From positions 83,501 through 147,500 of the forward strand of contig JAWQFJ010001813.1 of assembly GCA_034096865.1 (NCBI GenBank): a stretch of 64,000 nucleotides of DNA, in the 5' to 3' direction. Made by a program: the position numbers and the translations under genes. This document shows, in pieces, positions 22,551-35,256 of this stretch. This stretch comes from Theodoxus fluviatilis. Its lineage: Eukaryota; Mollusca; Gastropoda; Cycloneritida; Neritidae. The notes under the pieces are model-generated. The model did not search any database. It worked only from the letters and a program-made list of their open reading frames with translations, and was not told the origin of the DNA. Position 1 is the first letter of the stretch, and each line of letters opens with the position of its first letter.

Positions 22551-25500
22551 CTGCAAGAAAGAATAATGTCAAAAATAATCACTAGCGAAATCAAAGTATT
22601 TTCTTTGTAAGCAGAATTTTGTTGTAGCCTGTACTATCTGCACTCAAGAAAAGGAAGACAAAAATGTTGTTGGCAAAATTAAATGGTAATTTATCTATTT
22701 ATCAGTGGGCTCCACTGTAATGACTCCTCTGTGAGAAGTGCATAAAAACCACGTTCCATATTTTTTTAATGTTGAGACTTTCATTATAACATACCTGTAA
22801 CCCCCGTAAATGATGAGGTCACCACGGGTGGAACCACAGATGGATCGCCTTGAAGTAGGTCTGCCATTACATCCATGTAGGGAAAGCTGCTCCTCCCCCA
22901 GCCAGTGGCCTTATTGCGGTCGCAGATGATTTTGTACCTGAATATATAGAGAAGACACAAAATTCATTCAAATTTCTTTTTTCTACCGACACATGCAAAC
23001 GTTCCATAAAACATTACCCCATCCCATCAACCCTAAAACTATGCTGTCCGCCTCTGGTGCAGTACACTGAACGCCTCTCTTTTGCTTTTGTGCTTTCTGT
23101 AGTTTGTCGATTGTCCGGACCTCATGCGCTCACATTCATAGTGCGTAAATCCGACTCAATGCTGTACAGTAGGCAGAACTAGGGACATACAGCCGATCAG
23201 CGGGGTGACCAATCACCATACTTCATGCTTTCAAAATGCAGCGCTACGCATGGACAGCACAGTTTGGGGTTTAGGGCGTGATTACGGCCTATTTCAATCT
23301 CTTTCCTTGTATTCCAGGAACCTAGAAGAACTAATGTCAAAAGTTCTGAGGCCAGACTATGTTCATGTAGAAAAGCAATACCTCTCAGTCTGTCTAAGGC
23401 TAAAAGCTTTGTAAACAACTCAATGCTATTGGTTATGATGATTATTACACTCTGTACTATAGTGTAACTATATGGTATGCAAACCGGGTGCGCCTGTGGT
23501 GTCAATATGTTTATGTGAAGCTGAACACACTTACCGATTCTTCAAGTTGTTCCACTTTTTCAGGCAGATTTTGCCTGAGTAATTGTAGCCATGAGTCTTC
23601 ATTTCTGCTGCGATCTGCTTCCAGACGATGTCTTTCTTCATTGTAGGCAATCGCAGAAGATGTCTCTTTTTCCTGAAAACATCCAGCAACAAAAGGACTG
23701 TTGCATGGGTCCACAGGCGGGCATCCTCACCCTCGGTCTGGCTTCCTACAACACAAATAGAAGTCATAAGTTATTCATCTACACTGAGCAAAGCTTTCAT
23801 CCCTTTACACTACAGCTGTTTTTGTTTTTATGCCACATGAAACTCATACATTTTCATCATGGAAATCAAAATGAATACAGTGAAGTGAAATTTACTTCAC
23901 AAACAAAAGACGGGGTTAACGTAATCTAGTGGAGTTTGTTGTGGTTTTTTTTGGTGATGGTGGTTGGTGTGAATGGTCAAACGTCCTTGCATGGGCAGAA
24001 AATAATGACAAACAAAAACAGCAACAACAACAACAAATCTGAAGCTCTGCAAGTAATAGTCCATTGGTTTTGCTGATGACTCTACATTGAAATAGTAGGG
24101 TCATTTGGTCTCTGGTATATATTTCCATCAAACTGAAACTCAGCACATAGCAGTAAAACAAATCAAAATTCTACTACATAGACGTTATTCACGCAGCAGC
24201 CATTTTGAAATCGAAAATGAGGCAAACTGGGCAAACTTCATGGCGTCTTCTATGGCCAGCACCAGTACCAGTACATGCAGTGGAAATCTCCTTCATGTAC
24301 CTCCATTCTCGCATGGAAATGCGGAAATATGGCCAAGTGATGTTGGTACCCACATTAAAAAAGACAGTCAGAGGCTGTGGAGCGAGTTCAGCGCATGGCT
24401 ACCAAGTTGTTGAGTGAATGTCGGGAGATGTCTTACAGCAAGCACTTAGAGTATTTGAATCTGCACTCACCAAAAGGAAGAAGAATTCGTGGAGACCTAA
24501 TAGAGACTTATTAATCATACAATAATCTCGTAGACGTGGAGTGGAGCGACTTCTTTAAGTCACCAAGTTGTACCTGTACGAGAAATGCAGACGGAAAAGT
24601 GTTTGTTCAAGGTAGTAATACTAACCTAAGAAAGTATTGTTTCAGTAATCGTGTTGCTAACCTGTGGAATAACCTTCCGTTTCAGCTCAAGACTGCACCG
24701 ACTACTAACGTTTTCAAAAATCAACTGGACAAGGATCCTTCATTCATATCGTTATCTAGAAGCTATGATGAGTGACACTGTCGCAATAGCAAAATTGCGC
24801 TATGACCTTATGTTATATAATGCAACACATTACGATGGGGCATTCAAAAGGCTTCACGGCCTACAGCTAGCCTCTCAACTACTACTACTACTACTACTAC
24901 TACATACCCAGTAGAAAGAAAGGAAAGGATACGAAAAGTTCATCAAAGGATTTGTGCATGACATCGAAGGTAAACAAGAAGGGCAAAGCCCATACGACTC
25001 ACATGCTTGACCTTGACCTTTATATGACCTTGACCTTCAGGTGACCTTCAAGGTCAAGGTCAAACAACTAAACCTACCAATGACATCAAACACAAAGAAA
25101 TGCTTTACACATTTTTCCTACCAAAATACATGTGACCTTGACCTTGGGTCAAGGTCATCCAAGGTCATGCAACACAAAGCTGTTAATTCAAGACATAGGA
25201 AGCACAATGGTGCTTATTGGCACTTTCTACCATGAGATATAGTCACTTTTAGTGGTTCACTACCCCATTTTGGTCACATTTCATAAGGGTCAAAGTGACC
25301 TTGACCTTGATGATATGTGAACAAATGTGTCTCATGATGAAAGTATAACATGTGCCCCACATAATTATTAAGTTTGAAACAGTTATCTTCCATAGTTCAG
25401 GGTCAAGGTCACTTCAAAATATGTATACAATCCAACTTTGAAGAGCTCCTGTGACCTTGACCTTGAAGCAAGGTCAACCAAACTGGTATCAAAAGATAGG

Positions 25501-28500
25501 GCTTGCTTTGACCTATATACCACTTGTAGCTAAGGTCGCCATTCTCAATAACGTGGGAGAAAATTGGGAAAATGTGAAAAATGACTGTTTTTGAGACCAC
25601 ATTTATGGCTCCTGTGACCTTGACCTTGAAGCAAGGTCAAGTCACTATGTATGTTTTTTGAGGCCTTGTCATCATACACCATCATGCCACATTTGGTGTT
25701 GATAGAATTAATAGTCTCCGAGAAAAATCCAACGTTTAAGTTTTTTACGCCCGGACGGACGGACGGACGGACGGACGGACGGACGAAACGGCTCAGTACA
25801 TAGACTCACTTTTGCTTCGCATGTGAGTCAAAAAGTTACGCTTCTCTCTTGTAGATCTAGATCTGTAGTGTTGATCATTATGACTGGTGTTTCTTGAAAT
25901 AAGGTCAGTAAGCCTATATGATAATTTATTACGCTAATATAACCATGGGCTGTCTTTGCAGATAGTTTGTTATATCTGATCATATACTTAATTTGAGTCA
26001 AAACTGCGAGATAAGCAACTACTCCCAGCTGGGCTTGCATCGTCTGCCATGCCGACATCAACATGTCCGGCATGATCAAGACTCTATACATGGCTCTCTA
26101 CCATTGGCTGATTTATGTTTTTGGACCAATCACAATAGGTTTCTCATGAGTAGAGGCTGTTACTATGTTAGGTCGTGCGAAGTGATGGAATGCTCTTGCT
26201 TCCTGGTGTAAACATTGCAGTCTCCCAGCTATAAACAAGAAAAACAACATCACATGCCCATATTTCAACTTTTCCATGCGAGAATGGAGGCACATGAAGG
26301 GGATTTCCACTCCATGTACTGGTACTGGTGCTGGCCATAGAAGACGCCATGGTGTTTGCCCAGTTCGCCTCGATTTGAAAACCGGAAGTATCTCGCGTGA
26401 ATAATGTCCATGTATGTAAACATCTGATTCTGAATGCAATACAAATTTAAACTGTCAAGGAATTACATGTGCAAAACTTTGTCATAATGTCCCCTGCAGA
26501 ATTTTGTTGTAGCCTGTACTATCTGCACTCAAGAAAAGGAAGACAAAAATGTTGTTGGCAAAATTAAATGGTAATTTATCTATTTATCAGTGGGCTCCAC
26601 TGTAATGACTCCTCTGTGAGAAGTGCATAAAAACCACGTTCCATATTTTTTTAATGTTGAGACTTTCATTATAACATACCTGTAACCCCCGTAAATGATG
26701 AGGTCACCACGGGTGGAACCGCAGCTGGATCGCCTTGAAGTAGGTCTGCCATTACATCCATGTAGGGAAAGCTGCTCCTCCCCCAGCCAGTGGCCTTATT
26801 GCGGTCGCAGATGATTTTGTACCTGAATATATAGAGAAGACACAAAATTCATTCAAATTTCTTTTTTCTACCGACACATGCAAACGTTCCGTAAAACATT
26901 ACCCCATCCCATCAACCCTAAAACTATGCTGTCCGCCTCTGGTGCAGTACACTGAACGCCTCTCTTTTGCTTTTGTGCTTTCTGTGGTCTGTCGATTGTC
27001 CGGACCTCATGCGCTCACATTCATAGTGCGTAAATCCGACTCAATGCTGTACAGTAGGCAGAACTAGGGACGTACAGCCGATCAGCGGGGTGACCAATCA
27101 CCATACTTCATGCTTTCAAAATGCAGCGCTACGCATGGACAGCACAGTTTGGGGTTTAGGGCGTGATTACGGCCTATTTCAATCTTTTTCCTTGTATTCC
27201 AGGAACCTAGAAGAACTAATGTCAAAAGTTTTGAGGCCAGACTATGTTCATGTAGAAAACCAATACCTCTCAGTCTGTCTAAGGCTAAAAGCTTTGTAAA
27301 CGACTCAATGCTATTGGTTACGATGGTCATTACACTCTGTACTATAGTGTAACTATATGGTATGCAATCAGGGTGCGCCTGTGGTGTCAATATGTTTATG
27401 TGAAGCTGAACACACTTACCGATTCTTCAAGTTGTTCCACTTTTTCAGGCAGATTTTGCCTGAGTAATTGTAGCCATGAGTCTTCATTTCTGCTGCGATC
27501 TGTTTCCAGACGTTGTCTTTCTTCATTGTAGGCAATCGCAGAAGATGTCTCTTTTTCCTGAAAACATCCAGCAACAAAAGGACTGTTGCATGGGTCCACA
27601 GGCGGGCATCCTCACCCTCGGTCTGGCTTCCTACAACACAAATAGAAGTCATAAGTTATTCATCTACACTGAGCAAAGCTTTCATCCCTTTACACTACAG
27701 CTGTTTTTATTTTTATGCCACATGAAACTCATTCATTTTCATCATGGAAATCAAAATGAATACAGTGAAGTGAAATTTACTTCACAAACAAAAGACGGGG
27801 TTAACGTAATCTAGTGGAGTTTGTTGTGGTTTTTTTTGGTGGTGGTGGTTGGTGTGAATGTTTAACCGTCCTTGTGTTGGCAGAAAATAATGACAAACAA
27901 AAACAGCAACAACAACAACAAATCTGAAGCTCTGCAAGTAATAGTCCATTGGTTTTGCTGATGACCCTACATTGAAATAGTAGGGTCATTTGGTCTCTGG
28001 TATATATTTCCATCAAACTGAAACTCAGCACATAGCAGTAAAACAAATCAAAATTCTATAACATAGACGTTATTCATGCAGCAGCCATTTTGAAATCGAA
28101 AATGAGGCAAACTGGGCAAACTTCATGGCGTCTTCTATGGCCAGCACCAGTACCAGTACATGCAGTGGAAATCTCCTTCATGTACCTCCATTCTCGCATG
28201 GAAATGCGGAAATATGGCCAAGTGATGTTGGTACCCACATTAAAAAAGACAGTCAGAGGCTGTGGAGCGAGTTCAGCGCAGGGCTACCAAGTTGTTGAGT
28301 GAATGTCGGGAGATGTCTTACAGTAGCATGTCCAATCGAAAATTTTATAAGAACGACACAGTTATGCCACTAACTTTGGTTCATAAAGCTAATGATTCTA
28401 AGCACAGAACAGTTTGAATTTTGAAAATCGCCCCAGTAGATCCAGAGTTGCAGCCCACCAATGCCCTCTTCTGGGGGACATTTTCAATGTAGAGACAAAG

Positions 28501-31136
28501 AACAAAGCCGGTGGACCAGAAAAATGACAAAATTCATAGTTTTTTTTGCTTTAATTTCCCAATCAAACGATATATCTTTGTGATAATTGGTGTGCACACA
28601 CATGTTTAGGTGAGGAATACAAAGGCACCACTTGAAAGAGTCTCTGTATCATGCCTTGCTATATATTTGCATAAATTTGCATATTTTTATAGTGCATGAT
28701 TTTAAAAAAGTTTAGGAAAGAATCCCATGAAAATAAATTACTAAATTGTGAAAATGGTATTGTTCACAATGAAAAGCTAAATTTGAATAACAAGCTACAT
28801 GCAATTCAGTATCATTTGCATATTTAAAATAATTAATTTGCATGAAAAACAAAATACATAGGTAAATCATAAATGTGTTGAGTTATTAGCATCATTCATA
28901 AGTTGAATCATTAAAGATGCTCTAAACTCAAATACTAGTACAAAGTCTACTCATCAAGTGATCTAATTTGCATACATTTGAATATTTTAGTCATATGCAT
29001 TTTGCAAAATTGGTTACATTGATAGCATATTCTTATTGTTAGTAGCAGCATGTAATTGAGGTAAAGGTACCTGATTTTATCCTGCCTCTTTTTCTTTAAG
29101 TCTGGGCTTTTAAACTGCACTTTTTACCCCCTGTTCATTGGGGAAAAGTATGTGATGCATAAAAAAAATTCCCCTCAGTGGGAAGCATGCAACTAGGTTG
29201 TTGATGTATGCTCTAACATGATAGTTCCCAACTGTGCCTGGCACTGTGAATTTAGCTCATTGCTCAGGGATGATACTCAATAAAAGCCATGCATGTTTGA
29301 GATTCTTCACGTATTAGTCACAAAACAACTGCAGGTTGAGCATTCTAATTATGTGGCCAGGGCCACTGACATTAACTTGATATGTATTATGTTTGCACAA
29401 AGCTAACATATATGTTGGGCAAATGGAAAATCTCATCTCCGGGCATACACTGACCAGGTAAACATGAATGCAAAAATCTTAGCATTTTTCTTAGAAATCA
29501 ATACCTGCAGGTTGATAAATAGTCTTGAACAATATATATTTACTAGATGATAAGATAACTTCATAATTATTGTCCCATAAAGTGATGTGCTGAAAATGAC
29601 ACCTGCAGCATGAAGACCCACTAGGCACAAAGCAGACCCCTTCATGCTACTTGCACATTTGAACATAGGATTGTAAGCATTGGCAATACACAATTCAACA
29701 CAAACTTACAAACTACAGCATTTTTTTTTGCTCTCTCAACATAGAGTTAGCATTGGGTATTGTGGTCTGTTGATTTCATTGAGAATCAGCACACACCACA
29801 CACCCACACTACACCCACCCACACCACCCCCACGCCACACACACCACCCCCACCCCACACCCACTACACACACACACCCACCACACCACATTCACACCTC
29901 CCCCCCCCCCCCCCACCATACCACACCACACCCACACCACACCCACACTAGGTACTGGCAGCCGCAGCCAGTTTTGCTGGGAAAGGTGCCTGCAGGCTAA
30001 AAATTGATGATTTACCCCGTGATGTTTATATATTTAAATTGAAAATTTTCGCACCAAAACTATGTCCAAAATAAAGTTTCAACCTTCATCTGTCGTTCTG
30101 TGTTGTTTTTTATGTTGTCTGTGATCTGTGGTACTTGTGCGAATGCACTAAAAGTACTAGATGAAACACAAAATACGCTTCGCGTCATCAGTCTGAATGG
30201 CGTCTTTCACCGAGCATATTTACAGTGTGTTAGAAACAATACCTTTCGCGCCGTCAAGAAACCCATTCCAAGTATGCGAATTACTGAGTCAGCAAGACGA
30301 AGCTCCACAGTTTATTCTCGTATAAATATTTTTCCAAAATAAAGCGATTAAGTTAAAGAAAATTCTATCTGAAAATATGTCTAATTTTCAAAAGCTCATA
30401 TCTCTGGAACTACTCAACGGATTATATACAATAAAGATGGAAATTAAAGCTCATTTTATGCCGAATTTAACGATATATGAAACGTGTCGGACAAATGAAT
30501 GCTCGCGCAGCGCGAGCCAAACGGAGACGAGTACTCTCCGCGCACTGGTAGTGGAACGCATCATGGCGGACTACGCATCTACGAGCGGTTGTGGCAAATC
30601 GGAGTTATTTGTTTGCAGCATCAAGTCTAGTCTTGATAAGTAGCCTAATTCGATGTCTAAACTCATTAATTTACCAGTACTGCAAGTTATTAAAGCTATT
30701 TTTTGCTATTCATGGCAAAGTTTACGCAGAATTAACAGCAAATGTTTGCCACGTGACCGGGTCAAAGTTGTGTGTTGTGTATATATGTGCATTCGAAGTG
30801 TAGGCCTATCGTATTTTTCTTTCTGCTGATTGTTATCATCAAAATATTATGACAGGAATGTCTGTATGTTATAAACAACATAAATAAGTGTTTTGTTGAA
30901 TTTTAGCAGGGTGTTCGAAAACAAAAATCGATGTCTATCATAGACCGAAGTGCGATCCCATATCGAATAGTCATGTGTTTGGATGTATACACACACGTGC
31001 CAATAACATCTGATTCTCATCTCTGAGGTACGCAGCCAAACTGCTGACATGTTAAAAAAATATTAATGACCTTTTATAGAAATGCAATGCTATTTTATTT
31101 TTCTGTTTTATTTTAGACTATGCACAATTCCAGCGT

Positions 31137-31234
<98 letters not shown>

Positions 31235-31249
31235 CCACTCACACACATG

Positions 31250-31308
<59 letters not shown>

Positions 31309-34300
31309 ACACACACACACACTACACTTGAAACGAAGGTCCAATTTCTATTTCAGCAAACTAGAGTTTCTTCTTGGACAGCTATGGAGCAAGAGCATTT
31401 CATCCAAAGGAAGAGTAGAAGAGGGACATTGTGTCATAAACATGCCAAATAAATGAAACTTTCCAAATTAAACATCCACATGAAAAAAATCATCAATACA
31501 ATACTAATAGGCACATATTTCAAGGTTTTCTTGGATGGATGGATGATTGGATGCATGAATAGGTGGATGGATGGATGGTTGGTTGGATGGATGGATGTAT
31601 GTTATGGCCTATCAGACTTCCTATGCTATATCTATTGTCCACAGAGCCGCAATGTTTTTTAAATAAAAATTAATTAGCAAGATATTTTGTTAACCTATAT
31701 TTTAAATCTATGTTAATTTGCAAAGTTCAAACTATTACTGAGCCACATGCAATATTTCATGCTGGTAACTGATATAGTTTTTTAGATAGGAAGATTTTCA
31801 GTGAGCCATGGCCCCGCAGAATCACGCCTTATTTGTTACTAAAAATAGACTGGCTAAAAACTATATGCACTTTTCTGGTAAATTTCAGTTCATTTGCAAA
31901 GGTAAAACTATAACAAAGCCAGACACCAAATTTTATGCAAGTATCTCATATAGTTTTTGAGATAATAAGCTTTTCAGTCAAGTACCCTCATAATTTCACT
32001 TTTTTCCATCACGCAAATCGGGGTTTTCCTCAAATTGATAACACAATATCTTGAACTGTAAGCTTTTTTGTATCTTGGAAAAAAATAGTGTCAAATTATA
32101 TGATATAGTCTTCTGGTATAATAAGTCTGATAGGGCTCACTTCAATGGTTTTTGTTCAGCAGGCCTTCAAATATGGTCCTCGGTGATGTTTTGCACGTTG
32201 AAAATTCTTATTTTGGGCCATATTCAGCACCCTGTTGTACTGGAACTGCATTAAAGAATGGCTTCATTTTGCTTACATGAACTGCCTACAATATATTGAT
32301 TTGGAATTAGGCAATATATGCTGTGTACCTTGTATGATTAGAGGACTGTTAGGCTGCAAACCCCGGCGAAATGACATTCTAGAAATTTCTAAAATTCTAG
32401 AACATTCTAGAACATTCTAGAATGTTCTGGAATAAATTTGATGGAATAATTCTAGAATTCTTTAATTCCAGAATAATTCTAGAAAATTCTAGAACATTAC
32501 TTTTTCTTAGAATATTTTTCTAGAACAAGACCATTCAAAGAATATTATAGAAAATTGTAAATAAAACGATATTTAAAAAAAGAAGTGAACAATAAAGCAT
32601 TTCAACACACACGCAAGACACTTTAGTGATCACACACAGAATATAAGATTTAGTGTTAAATCACCTAAAGTTCATTCACAGTTCTTAATTGTCCACAATT
32701 TTCATTTTCTGATCACAGAACAGTTCTAATCATAACTCGCTGAGTCGCTCACAGTTGCAGTGTGCACATTTCTTTGCAATACACAATAGTGATCTTGATT
32801 AAAACTCAGAATTTAATAATAGAGCAACTAGTGTTTGTCACGGCCCGAGTGGATGACTACTGATGGGAATTGTAGTCCCGTGCGATCATGGATCCAATAT
32901 ACAATGTCCATGGGAGCGACTGAATTACGCGTCTGATCATACCCTCGCCTTATTTACGTCAAGATCTAAAAATAGCATTAGCAAACGGAAGTGGCCGACT
33001 TATCGCAATGCCTGCTGGGAAGCAGAGAGACCGCGCATTTAGATCGCTTTCAAACTTGTGCAAGTTTGACCTCGAAATCGGACCAGTTTTAGCTGTGATC
33101 GAAATCGGACCAGTTTTAGCTGTGTTGTGGTGATTTTTGTCGAGATTTCGACTGACTTTTTTCGCGTCATGGCCGAAGGAAGCGACATGGATGCTGATTT
33201 TGACGATGTCTGATGCGAGAGATGTTGGAAGAGGAATCGTCGGAGGAAGAGTTTCTAGGCTTCCAAGGATCGTGGCAGACAGAAAATTTTCGTTCTCGTA
33301 TGCGACACGCCTTTCGACGCGCTCAAGGAGTAAAGATTGACATCCCCTCGGACGCAAAACCTCTTCATGTCTTCTCTGATCTTCACAGACGCGATCATGC
33401 GCGATGTGGGAACGCTTGTGACAGAGACAGTGCATCGGTATGCTGAGAGAGAGAGAGAGAGAGGAATCCACCTCCTACCAGCTCCAAGTGGGCACTTGTG
33501 ACAGTTCCTGAGATTAAAACTTTCATCGGTCTCTCCATCGCAATGGGTGTGCTTCGCTTGCCTGAGAAGCTAGATTTTTGGCGACAGAAGTGGCTTTTCC
33601 GTCGACGTAGTTTTCGAGACTAAGTTCCCCAAGGCAATCGAGAGACAGATTCCTTTCTCTGTGGCTGTACCTGCATCTACAATTAGGTCCCCAATAACTT
33701 TCTTCACTGCTCACAAGAATTGCAAGGTATGAGGTACAATTATGAAAGGGATTTGATTGATAAAATCAGTTGGATGGAAATTGGTGATTCAGATATTATC
33801 TGAGTCTCTGATGTGTGCAGTTGTTTCAAACACCATCTGATGAGAACCATTTCAAAATCTGTATTAAATAATCTACATTTAACAGAGATTGGTTTGTTGT
33901 TTTTTAACTAAATATTCTGTTTGAATGTTTTTGCTAAACAATTCCAAAATACTCTCATACCTAATTATTCTTCTCAATAATATAATTATTGTTCTTGAAT
34001 TGTTCCAGAATGTGCAGTCAGTTTTCTGGAATTTCATCTTGAATTGTTCCAGAATTATCTGTCAGTATTCTATAATATTCTGGAATAACATTCCAGAATA
34101 ATCTGGAATAATTCCAGAATTATTCTAGAACTGTGTTTCCTTCTTCGTCTGTAAGGATTCAAGAACATTCATTACCATTCTAGCATAGTCTAGAATATTC
34201 TAGAATATATTCTAGAATATTCTAGAATATATTCTAGAATATTCTAGAATATATTCTAGAATATTCTCTTGAATTCTCATTTAACCTTCTGTCATTATTC

Positions 34301-35201
34301 CAGAACCTTGGACTTTGGTTCCAGAAGTCATATTCTAGAATATTCTGGAACATTTCTAGAATTGTTCTGGAAAGATTCCAGACCGTTTCGCCGGGGCAGT
34401 TTGGAAAATATTTAGTATTACTCTAGGTTTCGCGTTTCCATATACAATAAATGCTGTATCTCCAGAACGAATCAAGATAGACACTTCATTTTTGTTTTAT
34501 TATAATTCTTTCATCAAGTAGTAAAAGCACAACACATAAAAACAAAACAATCTCTGAGTCAAAATTTTGGCTGCCAGTACCTACCCACACCACATCCACC
34601 CCCACACACACACACACTCACTCATTCTTGTAAAAGTGTCATTATAATGATGGCATAGTAAACCAGATAGCACTTTATGAAGAACTTCTGTAGAACTATG
34701 GAACACCCTTTAGGTACTGAAGACATGTTGTCAGTATTACTTCATAGTCACTTTCACAAAACAGTAAAGTTATCAGTAGGTTCACAGCCAGGAAATTGCG
34801 GAAAATCTTCCTCAAGGCTGCTCCTCCCTCCTCTCCAGAGACATGAGAAGGCTGCAAGATTTCACCCTGAATTTTGTTGAACTTGCATCCCAAGCAGTCA
34901 AGGACCCCCTGCAAAATGCAATGTTGATATAAGTAAAATGATATCTTCAGCAAATTTAAAACATGTATATATTTATCTATTTATTCATTTATTTACTTAC
35001 TTATTTATTCATGAAACATAACAGCAACAGCAGCAACAACAACAAGTAATGCATGCAGTGATCAGCACTTGAATTCAGTTATTTGATGCAGCAGTTGAAT
35101 AGGGAGACTGCAAATACATGTCATGATAATTCAAGCTTAAGTGAATTATACACAAAACATACTTGTAGAATGTGAAGGGATATGCAAGCAAGATACAGTC
35201 A

Positions 35202-35256
<55 letters not shown>

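Larger units (their letters stand above)
24180..26408. mobile_element. 2.2-kb inverted-repeat element in tandem unit 1
   Basis: Inverted ends of roughly 150-165 bp: 24181-24345 and about 26245-26408 both contain TTATTCACGC, then GGCGTCTTCTATGGCCAGCA and CTCCATTCTCGCATGGAAA, in opposite orientation. CAT flanks it on both sides (24177-24179 and 26409-26411). The uninserted site survives in unit 3 at 49627-49640 (..TTACATGTATG..). It carries a LINE 3' fragment and the 860-bp half-site element. A second copy spans unit 2. Confidence 0.75.
22611..26495. repeat. Tandem unit 1 of the Harbinger triplication
   Basis: Starts GCAGAATTTTGTTGTAGCCT in an intron of the SANT gene. Contains exon 22937-22795, SANT exon 23745-23535, then the 2.2-kb inverted-repeat insertion (24180-26408) and an 87-bp tail. 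The tail ends TCATAATGTCCCCT and abuts the identical start of unit 2 at 26496. Confidence 0.85.

Noticed and set aside
31082..31456. 124-codon Ser-Leu/Thr-His reading frame
   Set aside because: Entirely explained by (TC)n and (CA)n microsatellites.
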